The position numbers and the translations under genes are program-made. DNA of 64,000 nt from Lewinellaceae bacterium (GTDB lineage: Bacteria > Bacteroidota > Bacteroidia > Chitinophagales > Saprospiraceae), in assembly GCA_020636135.1 (NCBI GenBank), contig JACJYK010000002.1, positions 1-64,000 on the forward strand, written 5' to 3'. The notes beneath the pieces were generated by a model, which saw only the letters and a list, made by a program, of their open reading frames with translations, had not been told where the DNA came from and ran no database searches. Positions 50,801 to 59,713 of this stretch are shown here, piece after piece (the first letter of the stretch is position 1; each line of letters starts with the position of its first letter).

Positions 50801-51483
50801 AGTATGATCTGCGACGTACCGCTAATCTGGAAATGACGGCCAATTACACCCTGCAGTTTGCCGACGGTACCGGTTCCAATGCCAACTCACAGCGCGGGCT
50901 GACCACGCGGGGCAATATCCGGACCTTGCTGCCACTGTCTTTTGATGAGCGGCACCGATTTGTGACGACACTGGATTACCGCTATGGATCCGGGAAATTA
51001 TACAATGGTCCCATCTGGTTTGGTGCCGATGTGCTGGCCAATTTTGGCGTGAACCTGACGGCTACCGCTGTCAGCGGCCGTCCCTATACCAAACTGACGC
51101 GTGCACAGCCTTTTGGCGGAACCGGCTACCAGGGTGCAATCAACGGAGCGCGGCTGCCCTGGAATTATACTTTCGACATGCGCGTGGATAAAAGTTTCTT
51201 GCTGGGCAAAGAAAACAGCAAGCGGCCCACTTATCTCAATGTCTATTTCCGGGTGGAGAATTTACTGGATACACGCAATGTCATCGGGGTATATCCGGTG
51301 ACCGGATCACCGGATGACGATGGTTATCTGACCTCTTCGGATGGCAAATCCGCGCTAAATACCATCTCAACCAGCGGCCGTGATGTCGATGCTTACCTGG
51401 CTAGCTATCAGTGGGCGTTATTAAATCCGGATCTCTATTCATTACCACGTCGCATGTATCTCGGCGCCATTTTAGAATTCTAA
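47881..51483 (+). CDS. TonB-dependent receptor (carboxypeptidase-regulatory-like/SusC-like)
   Basis: A 1200-residue outer-membrane receptor. A signal peptide (to about residue 26, SGWTQ) is followed by a carboxypeptidase-D regulatory-like domain (about 28-110: SLEGKVTDQETGEALIGCNI) and a plug domain (about 130-250) with IRNLPMKNINQL and AVRGSRTNATDYYIDG. The barrel follows, including RPERTIDYEVGFQQKL. The last residues (RRMYLGAILEF) end with the aromatic Phe expected for insertion by BAM. It is first in a trio with a large surface protein (3 bases downstream) and a PorV-like barrel. It probably imports or exports in partnership with that protein, an inference. TonB is encoded at 35778-36707. 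Confidence 0.93.
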   Translation: MNAKSMQRILYILGIVFACAVSGWTQTSLEGKVTDQETGEALIGCNIALYRNGVLVTGTDTDIDGNYTLSNIDPGTYDVEVSYVGYQTQRQTGVVVFSGKSNKLDIGISQGLVLDQVVVIEYKVPLIEQDNTTSGGIVTAEKIRNLPMKNINQLAATAAGISSIDGGAIAVRGSRTNATDYYIDGIRVTGSLLPQTEIDQLQVITGGIEAKYGDVTGGIIAITTKGPSNQFSGGLEVESSQYLDPYGYNLVNMNLSGPILRKKSGQSILGYRLAGQYRGRKVDDPPAYGVYRVDPDRIRSLEENPLSSYEGITVSSGELLQNDDAKLLKAIPNEGSERLDLTGKIDAQISRNIDVTLSGNYNTSKNQFTPGGWGLLDYENNPFFYSSGYRANFRLRHRLGRQSLDDNHPQQGFIRNASYTFQLGYEKSFTHDEDQRHKNNLFRYGYIGSYDVNWIPVEGESPYSRGPLPGIAHAGYLQVLEGYTPGSYNPVLANYNLNTSPSSIEGYNAYNGFWSSNYNSIWRIHSNVGAVYNRVSKSENDTYTLNLGTSFDLFPGGSDKGRHNIQFGLVYEQRLNRSWAVAPFGLWTIARLQANNQIIGVDTTSVIGTFKGVFSDLSYEQFQTLVDEDPNLLFYKKVRDLTGQSVHDYVNVDALNPDDLSLDMFSVQELTDQGVIDYFGYDYLGNKIGNNVTFNDFFTSVYPDGRRQFLVAPNQPIYGAFYLQDKFTYRDIIFRVGLRVDRYDANTKVLKDPFSLYEIMNASDFYASTGQARPAPVEDDFKVYVDGDNSNKVVAFRRDEQWYYPNGTAANDGNLIFGGEIVHPKYVDPEADIKSRDFDPNTSFTDYTPQVNWMPRLAFSFPISDVANFFAHYDILVQRPPSNTLTTALDYYYFEDAGRTPSNNPALRPERTIDYEVGFQQKLSQSSALKISVYYKELRDMIQTRTYLYIPAPVNTYTGYGNLDFGTVKGFSFQYDLRRTANLEMTANYTLQFADGTGSNANSQRGLTTRGNIRTLLPLSFDERHRFVTTLDYRYGSGKLYNGPIWFGADVLANFGVNLTATAVSGRPYTKLTRAQPFGGTGYQGAINGARLPWNYTFDMRVDKSFLLGKENSKRPTYLNVYFRVENLLDTRNVIGVYPVTGSPDDDGYLTSSDGKSALNTISTSGRDVDAYLASYQWALLNPDLYSLPRRMYLGAILEF

Positions 51484-51486
51484 GCT

Positions 51487-54400
51487 ATGAACATCCTTCG
51501 CCATACAACCATCTTTCTCTTTCTTGCCTTTTGTGCCCAGCCTGTGTTGGCGCACCGGCCGGATATCGGTACAGGCAAGGTGGCTCCCAGCTCTGAAGTG
51601 CTGGAGCTCCGTGAAGACTGTGCTCCTTCCCGGTCCAGCATTGATATGGACATCAATAATGTGCGGGCTCGCTTATTGGGAGGTGGAGATGTGTGGTGGG
51701 ACCTTACCGAAGGTAAGTACATCGTACCCAAAGTTGATCCGGCTTCCGGGCTACCGGAAGTATCTTCCATCTTTGCCGGAGCAGTATGGCTGGGCGGCTA
51801 TGACCCGGTTGGTAATCTCAAATTAGCTGCTCAAACCTACCGTACCGGAAGTACTAACGACTTTTGGCCGGGACCTCTCGATCCTGTCCTTGGCTCGGTA
51901 GACTTCGAAACCTGTGCCAATTGGGACCGTCATTTTGAGGTTTCCGGGGCCAATATTGCCAGACACATCGCAAATTACAATAAGGCCATTCAGGCGGGAG
52001 AAGATTACGATTGCGAGTCCATACCGGAAGACATCCTGGAATGGCCGGCACGCGGCAATCCATATTTTGCGGAACTGGTTGGCTTTGAATTGCCCAATAC
52101 CACGCAGGGTCTCGCCTCCTTCTACGACCGTAATGGTAATGGATTGTACGATCCTTGCGATGGCGATTATCCGGTGATCGACATCATAGGCTGCCATGCG
52201 CCTCAATATCCGGATCAGATGATCTTCTGGATTTATAACGATGCAGGAGGTATCCATACCCAGACGCAGGGCAAGCCCATTCAGATGGAAGTGCAGGTCC
52301 AGGCGTTTGCTTATTCGACCAACGATGAGATCAATGACATGACCTTCCAGCATTACAAGCTGATCAACCGGGCTACCAGTACCATCGACAGTACCTTCTT
52401 TGCCATGTGGGTGGACCCCGATTTGGGTTGCTATACCGATGACTACATCGGATGTGATACCTCCCGCAGTATGGCCTATGTCTACAATGAAGACGCGGTG
52501 GATGGCGAGACCGGCTGTTCCTGTCCCCAGGGGGTCAACACGTATTGTGATGCCATTCCCATCCTCGGCGTAGATTATTTCCGCGGCCCGCATGATGAAA
52601 ACGGCAATGAAATCGGCATGTCCTCTTTCACTTATTACAACAACCAGGCGGTAGGTAACTGGCCAAATGCCCAGACCGACCCACAGGTTGCACAGGAATA
52701 TTACAATTATTTGTCCGGCTCCTGGAAAGATGGCACCCCGTTCACCTACGGCGGTTCGGCCTTCCAGGTCGGCGGTACACCCATCGACTATGCATTCACT
52801 GAAGCTCCGAATAATTCTGCCGGCTGGTCCATGTGTACGGCAAACCTGGATTACGGAGACCGCCGGACCATCCAGGCTTCCGGGCCATTTCGCCTGGATC
52901 CCGGAGCCGTCAATGAGTTGATCATTGGAGTTGTGTGGGTACCGGACCTCAATTATCCTTGCCCGGACATCGACCGGCTGTTATCTGCAGATGATATCGC
53001 CCAGGCATTATTTGACAACTGCTTTGATATAACCGACGGGCCAGATGCGCCGGATATGGATATCATTGAACTGGACCAGGAGCTGGTGCTGGTTTTGACA
53101 AACGACACCATCAATTCCAACAATGCATTTGAAGCTTACCATGAAAAGGACTTGCAAGCTCCGGCCGGGATAGATGATAGTTTGTATTTCTTCGAGGGAT
53201 ATAAGATCTATCAGCTCCAGAGTTCGGATGTTTCTGTCGGCGAACTGGACAATTTTGACAAAGCGCGTCTGATCTACCAGGTTGACCTGATGAATAATGT
53301 CCGCAGTGTATACAACTGGAAGTCATTGGCTAATCCGAATTCGAGTGAACCGATCTGGGTTCCGGAATTGCAGGTTGAGGGTCAGGATAAAGGCATTCGA
53401 CATTCATTTAAGGTAACGGAAGATCAATTTGCCACCGACGACCGGACATTACTCAACCATAAGAAATATTATTTCACGGTAGTTGCCTATGCTTATAATA
53501 ATTACCGGGATTTTGACCCTAAAGATGTGGTGGGTCAACGCCGGCCTTACCTGGAAGGCCGTAGGAATATTCAGAAATACGAGGGAATTCCCCGCCCCAT
53601 TACTTACCAGAACCTGCAATCCTCCTATGGTGATGGCGCACAGATTACCCGTTTGGACGGATTAGGAGTCGGAAACAACTTCCTGGACATTACCTCCGAT
53701 ACCCGTGCGGCTATCTTGAACGGCAGTTTTGACGGAACCATAACCTATGAACCGGGACGTGGACCGTTAAAATTGCTGGTGTATAATCCGCTGGATGTCA
53801 AAGACGGCACCTTCCTGTTGCGTTTTATCGACAACAACATGAATGATAAAGTGCTGGGCCCCGATGCACGTTGGGTGCTCTCCAATATAGAAACACCGGA
53901 TAAACCGATCATGTCTGAGACTTCCCTCAGCCGGCTGAATGAACAGATCATTGCGAATTATGGATTTTCCATACAAATAGGTCAGACACCGGATGTCGGA
54001 AGCCTTACGGATGCCTCCAATGGAGCCATCGGTATTGAGGTAAGCTATGCGGATCCAAATGAAGCCTGGTTCAGTTTTATCCCGGATGGCAACGGCGTTT
54101 TCCATTATGTAAAGACCCTTAGTGGTGAGCCGGATTATCCATACGACCCCGACCGGGCATTATCTACCATGGGCGGAGGGGTAATGGTGCCTTTCTTCCT
54201 GACGGATTATCGCAGGCTGGCCACGGACATTCCGTATATTTCACCTTGCTGGCAGGATGCCCAACAGAGCTTTAATATTGTAAAAGACCGGACAAGCTTG
54301 TCTCAGTTAAATAACGTGGACATCGTTTTGACTCCGGATAAATCCCTTTGGAGCCGTTGTGTGGTCGTGGAGACGGCTTCTCCATACTTTAATGGCCTGG

Positions 54401-55413
54401 GTAATACCATAGGTAATGCGCGCAATTTTGATCTCCGGCAAAGCCCCTCGGTTAGTAAGGACGACAAAGATGGTGACGGCCTGGCTGATCCTGACGGCGA
54501 TGGTGTAGGCATGGGCTGGTTTCCCGGCTATGTGATCGACGTGGAGTCCGGCAAGCGGCTGAATGTGTTTTTTGGGGAAAACTCCTATTACGACGGCAGG
54601 TATTTCCCGGATGATTTTGACAATGGAAAGCCCACTGGCGGTGATATGATGTGGAATCCAACCAGCCAGGTGTTCCTGGACAATGGTGCCGCAGTCACCT
54701 TATTCAACTACGTAGCAGGCGGTCAACATTATCTCTATGTGACCAACACTGAGTACGATGGCTGCGCCGATCTCAGGACTCGATTTGCCGCCGGTATAAC
54801 CGATCTGAAGAAAGTACCCGGGTTGACGACGGTCACCTGGGCGGGAATACCACTGGTCCGCAGCGGACAATCGCTGAAATCATTGGCAGAGGGGTTGATC
54901 CCGACGGAAACGACCATTAAAATCCGTGTTGATGATCCGTATCAGGTAGCGGAAGGTACTGGCGCCAATAGTGGGCATCCGGCCTATATGTTTTCCTTTA
55001 CCAATGTGGAAGCCACCCAGTTGGAGCAGGCCAGCATACCGGCAGCTCTGCGGTCCATCAATGTAGTACCCAATCCTTATTACGGTTATTCGCCGTACGA
55101 GACTTCTCAGTTTTCGACCACCGTAAAAATTACCAACCTGCCGGCCGATTGTACCGTGACGATATATAGCCTCGACGGCAAATTTATCCGGCAATACAAG
55201 CGCAATGAATCCAGAACTCCGGTAGAAGGCCGCTCCAATCCGGCCTTGTTGAACAATCAGATCGTACCGGACCTGGAATGGGATATCAAGAACAGCAAAG
55301 GAATACCGGTGGCCAGCGGAGTATACCTCATCCATGTGGATGCTCCCGGCTTAGGATCCAGGGTGCTAAAGTGGTTTGGCGTACAACGTAAATTTGATCC
55401 TACTGGCTTATGA
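51487..55413 (+). CDS. Large surface protein (1308 residues) with T9SS-like C-terminal region
   Basis: A 1308-residue exported protein. The signal peptide is MNILRHTTIFLFLAFCAQPVLA. The N-terminal half is rich in Trp, Asp and Gly (AGAVWLGGYDPVGNLKLAAQ, FYDRNGNGLYDPCDGDYP), with Ca-loop-like DxNxDG motifs, the last being DGDGLADPDGDGVG near 1000. The C-terminal 110 residues resemble a FlgD-Ig/T9SS sorting module: INVVPNPYYGYSPYETSQF, IYSLDGKFIRQYKRN and GIPVASGVYLIHVDAPGLGS. The sorting motif is not fully canonical. It shares an operon with the receptor upstream (3-base gap) and the PorV-like barrel (4-base overlap), which suggests the three act together. The function is unknown. Confidence 0.85.
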   Translation: MNILRHTTIFLFLAFCAQPVLAHRPDIGTGKVAPSSEVLELREDCAPSRSSIDMDINNVRARLLGGGDVWWDLTEGKYIVPKVDPASGLPEVSSIFAGAVWLGGYDPVGNLKLAAQTYRTGSTNDFWPGPLDPVLGSVDFETCANWDRHFEVSGANIARHIANYNKAIQAGEDYDCESIPEDILEWPARGNPYFAELVGFELPNTTQGLASFYDRNGNGLYDPCDGDYPVIDIIGCHAPQYPDQMIFWIYNDAGGIHTQTQGKPIQMEVQVQAFAYSTNDEINDMTFQHYKLINRATSTIDSTFFAMWVDPDLGCYTDDYIGCDTSRSMAYVYNEDAVDGETGCSCPQGVNTYCDAIPILGVDYFRGPHDENGNEIGMSSFTYYNNQAVGNWPNAQTDPQVAQEYYNYLSGSWKDGTPFTYGGSAFQVGGTPIDYAFTEAPNNSAGWSMCTANLDYGDRRTIQASGPFRLDPGAVNELIIGVVWVPDLNYPCPDIDRLLSADDIAQALFDNCFDITDGPDAPDMDIIELDQELVLVLTNDTINSNNAFEAYHEKDLQAPAGIDDSLYFFEGYKIYQLQSSDVSVGELDNFDKARLIYQVDLMNNVRSVYNWKSLANPNSSEPIWVPELQVEGQDKGIRHSFKVTEDQFATDDRTLLNHKKYYFTVVAYAYNNYRDFDPKDVVGQRRPYLEGRRNIQKYEGIPRPITYQNLQSSYGDGAQITRLDGLGVGNNFLDITSDTRAAILNGSFDGTITYEPGRGPLKLLVYNPLDVKDGTFLLRFIDNNMNDKVLGPDARWVLSNIETPDKPIMSETSLSRLNEQIIANYGFSIQIGQTPDVGSLTDASNGAIGIEVSYADPNEAWFSFIPDGNGVFHYVKTLSGEPDYPYDPDRALSTMGGGVMVPFFLTDYRRLATDIPYISPCWQDAQQSFNIVKDRTSLSQLNNVDIVLTPDKSLWSRCVVVETASPYFNGLGNTIGNARNFDLRQSPSVSKDDKDGDGLADPDGDGVGMGWFPGYVIDVESGKRLNVFFGENSYYDGRYFPDDFDNGKPTGGDMMWNPTSQVFLDNGAAVTLFNYVAGGQHYLYVTNTEYDGCADLRTRFAAGITDLKKVPGLTTVTWAGIPLVRSGQSLKSLAEGLIPTETTIKIRVDDPYQVAEGTGANSGHPAYMFSFTNVEATQLEQASIPAALRSINVVPNPYYGYSPYETSQFSTTVKITNLPADCTVTIYSLDGKFIRQYKRNESRTPVEGRSNPALLNNQIVPDLEWDIKNSKGIPVASGVYLIHVDAPGLGSRVLKWFGVQRKFDPTGL

Positions 55414-56462
55414 CACGTATATACCTTATTGGATTGATCCTCATGGGAATACTGGCCGCGCCATCAGGCCGGGCAGGGAATCCTGACCGGCAGGGAGAAG
55501 CCGGAGCCTATGAATTAACACTTAATCCCTGGGCCCGGAGTGCGGGATTGCATTCGTTGACCACGGCGTGTATCCAGGGAGCTGAAGCCATGCGACTGAA
55601 TGTCGCAGGTATGACCCGTATTCATCAGACCGAGGTCCTCCTCGGGCATACGATCTACCTCAAGGGTAGTGATGTTCGGCTGAATGCTCTGGGATTTGTT
55701 CAGAAAGTAGGCAAGAATGGCGCCTTTGGCATCAGCCTGATGTCTTTAAATCTTGGAGATATTGTGGAGACTTCCGTACAGCAACCGGAAGGGACCGGTG
55801 CCACATTTTCACCGAACTTTTTCCATCTGGGTATGGCTTATGCCCACACATTTGAAAACAAGGTATCCGTAGGAATTTTATTTCGTGGAATTTCAGAATC
55901 AACGGCAAATCTGAGCGCATTTGGCTTTGCCCTGGATGCCGGTGTTCAGTACGTAACCGGCCCTCAGGATAATTTTAAATTCGGTATCTCCCTGCGCAAT
56001 ATCGGATCGCCAATGCGGTTTGGCGGAGAAGGACTGTCCATTCAGGAAACGAATCCGGACGGTACCTTGCAATACAACCTGACCTACGACCAGCGGTCGG
56101 CTTCCTTTGAATTGCCATCCATGTTGAATATCGGCATGTCTTACGACCTGTATGCCGGGGATGATCATCGGTTTACGCTGATTGGAAATTTTACCTCCAA
56201 TTCATTTTCACGGGACAACCTGGGTGGTGGAATGGAATATTGTTTTAAAGACTTGTTCTTTATCCGGGGTGCCTACAAATATGAGCTGGGGACGAACAGC
56301 GAATCGGTGGATCACAGCGTCTATACCGGGTTGAGTGCAGGGATGGGATTTGAAGTCCCGTTGAAAAAAGGCAGTGATTATAAGCTGGGTATCGACTACG
56401 GATACCGCGCTACCAATCCCTTCCAGGGATCACATAGCATTGCTTTTCGAATCAGCATTTAA
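55410..56462 (+). CDS. PorV/PorQ-family outer-membrane barrel protein
   Basis: A 350-residue protein with a signal peptide (about residues 1-20). It has the features of the PorV branch: the N-terminal GAYELTLNPWARSAGLHSLTTA motif and AMRLNVAGMTRIHQTEVLLG, then FadL-like strands (FGISLMSLNLGDIVETS). The final FRISI is an aromatic-containing barrel end. In T9SS, PorV escorts cargo to the attachment complex. A second PorV-like protein beside one specific large cargo implies a dedicated escort, which is inference. It overlaps the large surface gene by four bases. No obvious terminator follows it except the hairpin at 56601-56646. Confidence 0.8.
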   Translation: MTRIYLIGLILMGILAAPSGRAGNPDRQGEAGAYELTLNPWARSAGLHSLTTACIQGAEAMRLNVAGMTRIHQTEVLLGHTIYLKGSDVRLNALGFVQKVGKNGAFGISLMSLNLGDIVETSVQQPEGTGATFSPNFFHLGMAYAHTFENKVSVGILFRGISESTANLSAFGFALDAGVQYVTGPQDNFKFGISLRNIGSPMRFGGEGLSIQETNPDGTLQYNLTYDQRSASFELPSMLNIGMSYDLYAGDDHRFTLIGNFTSNSFSRDNLGGGMEYCFKDLFFIRGAYKYELGTNSESVDHSVYTGLSAGMGFEVPLKKGSDYKLGIDYGYRATNPFQGSHSIAFRISI

Positions 56463-56558
56463 CCTTGGATTAGCAGACTTCTAACTGGTATTTCTGTTCC
56501 GGCCAGGTTTTCGTGGATGCATGCCCAGGCAGAGCAAACCGGCACCGAAAACACCATA

Positions 56559-56590
56559 GTTGACAAACGAGCCATTTTTTAATACATTTG
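56559..56590 (+). promoter_or_regulatory. greA: greA promoter
   Basis: GTTG (56559-56562), a 20-base spacer and an exact -7 element TAcaTTTG (56583-56590). Transcription should start near 56597. I find no other consensus promoter between this and greA. Confidence 0.7.
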
Positions 56591-56600
56591 TCCTTTGATA

Positions 56601-56646
56601 AGGACAAGAACGTTTCAGTTGCGGCTCGAAGCGTTCTTGTCTTTTT
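56601..56646 (+). terminator. greA: Terminator hairpin in the greA leader (candidate attenuator)
   Basis: GACAAGAACG (56603-56612) pairs perfectly with CGTTCTTGTC (56632-56641), followed by five T (56642-56646). It lies just after the predicted start and 57 bases before greA. Termination here would give an RNA of about 50 bases. Confidence 0.75.
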
Positions 56647-56702
56647 AGTCAATGGAATAACCAATACTCATCCATTAGCACGTATTAACCTAAATATTTT
56701 TT

Positions 56703-57173
56703 ATGTCAGTGACGTATTTGACACAGGAAGGATATGACAAAGTCCGACTGGAATTAGATGAACTAAAAACTACAGGTCGCCAGGAAGCAGCACGGGCAAT
56801 TGCTGAAGCCAGAGAGAAAGGTGATCTATCAGAGAATGCAGAATACGATGCAGCAAAAGATGCTCAAGGCATGCTTGAATTGCGCATCAACGAACTGGAA
56901 AAAGTCATGGCTACCGCAAGGATCATTGACGAGAGCCAGATCGACACCTCCAAAGTAGTACTGCTTTCGGCGGTAAAGATCAAGAACATGAAGACCAAGA
57001 AGGAAGTCCAGTATAAATTGGTTTCAGAGACCGAAGCTAATCTAAAGGAAGGAAAGATATCTGCCACTTCCCCCATTGGTCAGGGATTGCTGGGTAAGGC
57101 CGTGGGAGAAGTTGCCGAAGTTCAGACGCCGGCCGGATTGATGCAGTTTCAGATATTAGAGATCGGCGTCTGA
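56703..57173 (+). CDS. greA: Transcription elongation factor GreA
   Basis: A 156-residue GreA. The N-terminal coiled coil (about 5-75) has the family block GDLSENAEYDAAKDAQGML with the acidic tip that rescues backtracked RNA polymerase by stimulating transcript cleavage. The C-terminal FKBP-like domain (about 80-156) ends SPIGQGLLGKAVGEVAEVQT. It is complete. The leader contains a promoter closely followed by an intrinsic terminator (56601-56646), so greA transcription is probably attenuated. The HIT gene overlaps its stop codon by one base. Confidence 0.97.
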   Translation: MSVTYLTQEGYDKVRLELDELKTTGRQEAARAIAEAREKGDLSENAEYDAAKDAQGMLELRINELEKVMATARIIDESQIDTSKVVLLSAVKIKNMKTKKEVQYKLVSETEANLKEGKISATSPIGQGLLGKAVGEVAEVQTPAGLMQFQILEIGV

Positions 57174-57568
57174 TGGCCAGTATATTCTCCAAGATCGTAG
57201 CAGGAGAAATTCCCTGTCATCGTATCGCCGAATCAGATGATTTCCTGGCTTTCCTGGACATCCAGCCGGTTCAGACAGGTCATACCCTGGTCATTCCCAA
57301 GAAGGAGGTCGATTACCTCTTTGATCTGGAAGACGAACACCTGGCTGCTTTGATGCAATTTGCCAAAAAAGTTGCCGGCGGCTTGCGAAAAGCAGTTCCC
57401 TGCAACCGCATCGGCGTTACCGTCATCGGACTCGAAGTACCCCATGCACATGTGCATTTGATCCCTATCAATGCCCTCTCCGACATGGATTTTACCCGCC
57501 CTAAAAAGAACGTAAGTCACGAAGAACTGGCTCGTTTGGCGGAACACATCCGTACTTTTCTGGATTAA
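57173..57568 (+). CDS. HIT family nucleotide hydrolase/transferase
   Basis: A 131-residue HIT protein. The HIT motif is H91-A-H93-V-H95 (VPHAHVHLIP), the catalytic histidine triad for hydrolysis of nucleotide phosphoramidates or sulphates. The N terminus SIFSKIVAGEIPCHRIAESD and the strand QTGHTLVIPKKEV match the Hint branch. It is translationally coupled to greA by an overlap of one base (TGATG), so the two are made together. It converges with the MFS gene 12 bases downstream. Confidence 0.95.
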   Translation: MASIFSKIVAGEIPCHRIAESDDFLAFLDIQPVQTGHTLVIPKKEVDYLFDLEDEHLAALMQFAKKVAGGLRKAVPCNRIGVTVIGLEVPHAHVHLIPINALSDMDFTRPKKNVSHEELARLAEHIRTFLD

Positions 57569-57580
57569 GTAACAGAAGTT

Positions 57581-58792
57581 TCAGATTTCCTTACGGTGCA
57601 ATGTCCGGTAGGCTATTACCGCACTTAAAAGCATGAGAACCGATCCAAGAAAGAAGGGTAGTCCGGGGATATGAAATGGGGCATTGGCGCTGGTCGCATA
57701 AGTAAATAATCCCGTCATCAATGGAGGTCCGATGATTGATGTCACGCTGATCAGGCTGGTCAGAGCGCCTTGCAGCTCACCCTGCGCATTGGGCGGAACC
57801 TGGCTGGTAATGATGGACTGCAATGCTGGTCCGGCAATACCTCCCAGACAATAAGGTAATAAGAAAGCATACATCATCCAACTCTGGAAGGCAAAGCCAA
57901 AAAGCGCCAGACCCAGTGCATAAAGCAGTAGACCCACGTAGGAGCTTCTGGTATCCCCGAGGATCGGATTGATCACCCGGATCAGTCCACCTTGAACTGC
58001 GCCTACCAACAAACCGACCAGGGCCAATGAAAGACCTACCATGCCTTCCGACCAGTTGAACCGGTACATGGTGTAATAACTCCAGTTGCTTTGTACAGCA
58101 TGAGCACCGATGTAGACCAGGGCAAAGGAGATGAAAAGTCCGCTGATGGACGGATATTTGCGTAAATGAGCGATCGCACCGAATGGATTGGCGCGCTTCC
58201 AGTCAAATTCTCTCCGGTTTTCCGTACCGAGTGATTCAGGCAATACAAAGTAGCCGTACATCCAGTTGACCAGGGTCAGTCCGGCGGCTGCAAAGAAGGG
58301 CACCCGCGTGCCTATTTCTCCCAACCAGCCACCCAATGCAGGACCCAGGATAAAGCCCAGGCCGAAGGCTGCGCCGATCATGCCAAAATTATTAGCACGG
58401 TTTTCTTTGGTGCTGATATCGGCAATGTAGGCGGCTGCAGTCGTGAAGCTGGCACCAGTGATGCCGGCTAAGGTGCGGCCAACAAACAGCCAATAAAAAC
58501 TGGGTGCAAAACCCAGGATGAGGTAATCCAGAAAGAAGCCAAACAAAGAGATCAACAGAACAGGCCGGCGGCCATATTTATCGCTGAGATTGCCCAGAAT
58601 CGGGGCGAAGATAAACTGCATGATGGCGTACATGGCGGTAAGCATACCACCGTAACGGCTGGCTTCATTGACCGGAATATCCAGCATGGAAGAAATCAGG
58701 GATGGCAGAACAGGTATGATAATGCCAAATCCGATCACATCAATCAGAAGCGTAACGAAGATAAAGCCGATAGCAGCCTTGCGGTTTTTCAT
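57581..58792 (-). CDS. MFS transporter of the TetA/drug:H+ antiporter type
   Basis: A 403-residue, 12-helix MFS exporter. The N terminus IGFIFVTLLIDVIGFGIIIPVLP has the DxxGxGxxxPxLP signature of the TCR/Tet group, and motif A appears as GNLSDKYGRRPVLL. A further motif is FGLGFILGPALGGWLGE. It could export a drug or natural product, but many chromosomal members have other substrates. It stands alone. An exact -7 element (58801-58808) lies only eight bases before the ATG. Confidence 0.92.
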   Translation of the reverse strand: MKNRKAAIGFIFVTLLIDVIGFGIIIPVLPSLISSMLDIPVNEASRYGGMLTAMYAIMQFIFAPILGNLSDKYGRRPVLLISLFGFFLDYLILGFAPSFYWLFVGRTLAGITGASFTTAAAYIADISTKENRANNFGMIGAAFGLGFILGPALGGWLGEIGTRVPFFAAAGLTLVNWMYGYFVLPESLGTENRREFDWKRANPFGAIAHLRKYPSISGLFISFALVYIGAHAVQSNWSYYTMYRFNWSEGMVGLSLALVGLLVGAVQGGLIRVINPILGDTRSSYVGLLLYALGLALFGFAFQSWMMYAFLLPYCLGGIAGPALQSIITSQVPPNAQGELQGALTSLISVTSIIGPPLMTGLFTYATSANAPFHIPGLPFFLGSVLMLLSAVIAYRTLHRKEI

Positions 58793-58800
58793 AGCAAGGA

Positions 58801-58808
58801 CAAATGTA
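58801..58808 (-). promoter_or_regulatory. -7 promoter element of the MFS gene (near-leaderless)
   Basis: Minus-strand TAcaTTTG exactly matches the consensus and ends eight bases before the start codon (58792), so the 5' untranslated leader would be only one to three bases. Upstream is a CAAAA run (58824-58828) that may supply the -33 element, although the spacer is short. Confidence 0.55.
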
Positions 58809-58883
58809 ATCCAAATGCCTTAACAAAACAGCAGAAGAAGTACAGGTAATGTTCCGTGAAACAAGCTATTTAATCCGGATAGA

Positions 58884-59447
58884 CTACATCAGGCGGTCCG
58901 GGTTATCCTTGATAAACTGACCCCATCCGGAGCCCTTTGCCCCTCGTTTAACCGGGCTGTTTTGTTTAAAGTGATGGCAGACTGCTGTGGCTAACGCATC
59001 GGAAGCATCGAGTTTTTGTGATTCCAGGTTTACGGCCAGCAGATGTTCCAGCATCGCTGCCACCTGCTCTTTGGTGGCATTGCCATTACCGGTGACCGAC
59101 TGCTTGATCATTTTCGGAGAATACTCTTCAATATGCAGCCCCATGGTGATGGCTGCTGCAATCGAGACACCCTGGGCCCGGCCTAGTTTCAGCATCGACT
59201 GTACATTTTTGCCAAAAAAAGGCGATTCAATGGCCATTATTTCCGGCCGGAAACATTCGATCACATCCTGGAGCTGCAGGTAGATCTCCTTGAGCTTGGT
59301 CTGGTGGTCTTTCCATTTGGTCAGACTGATGACACCCATCTGGATCAATTGCAGATGATCACCCCAGGTGTCCAGCACCGCATAACCCAGGATGTTGGTT
59401 CCGGGGTCTACACCAAGAATGCGCCGGCGTTCCGGTTTTTGCTTCAT
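58884..59447 (-). CDS. ruvC: Crossover junction endodeoxyribonuclease RuvC
   Basis: A 187-residue Holliday-junction resolvase. I start it at the ATG at 59447 (an earlier ATG adds six residues). The four acidic catalytic residues are Asp14 (ILGVDPGTN), Glu74 (IMAIESPFFG), and Asp147 and Asp150 (QKLDASDALATAVCHH). The total length and motif spacing are normal. ruvA and ruvB are not in the window. A TAtcTTG sequence ends eight bases before the start, similar to other near-leaderless promoters here. Confidence 0.96.
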   Translation of the reverse strand: MKQKPERRRILGVDPGTNILGYAVLDTWGDHLQLIQMGVISLTKWKDHQTKLKEIYLQLQDVIECFRPEIMAIESPFFGKNVQSMLKLGRAQGVSIAAAITMGLHIEEYSPKMIKQSVTGNGNATKEQVAAMLEHLLAVNLESQKLDASDALATAVCHHFKQNSPVKRGAKGSGWGQFIKDNPDRLM

Positions 59448-59713
59448 AGGTGCAAGATAGAACAATCGGAATAGTTATTGCATTATTTCCTTATATGTAA
59501 TCAGAGCGATAAACACACAGGTAATGCAGCTGGATCGTTTATTTGAATGGTGCTGCAGGGTAAAAATATCAATCGGATGACCCGCGGTATTGTACCTTCG
59601 TTGAACTTTTTAAGCAGAAGCATACTTATAGACATAAATACTAAACCAGTGATCCCGTCGTTCCTGAAAAGGTTGAAAATGGTTGGGATTTACTAAACCG
59701 GGAACAGAATTAT

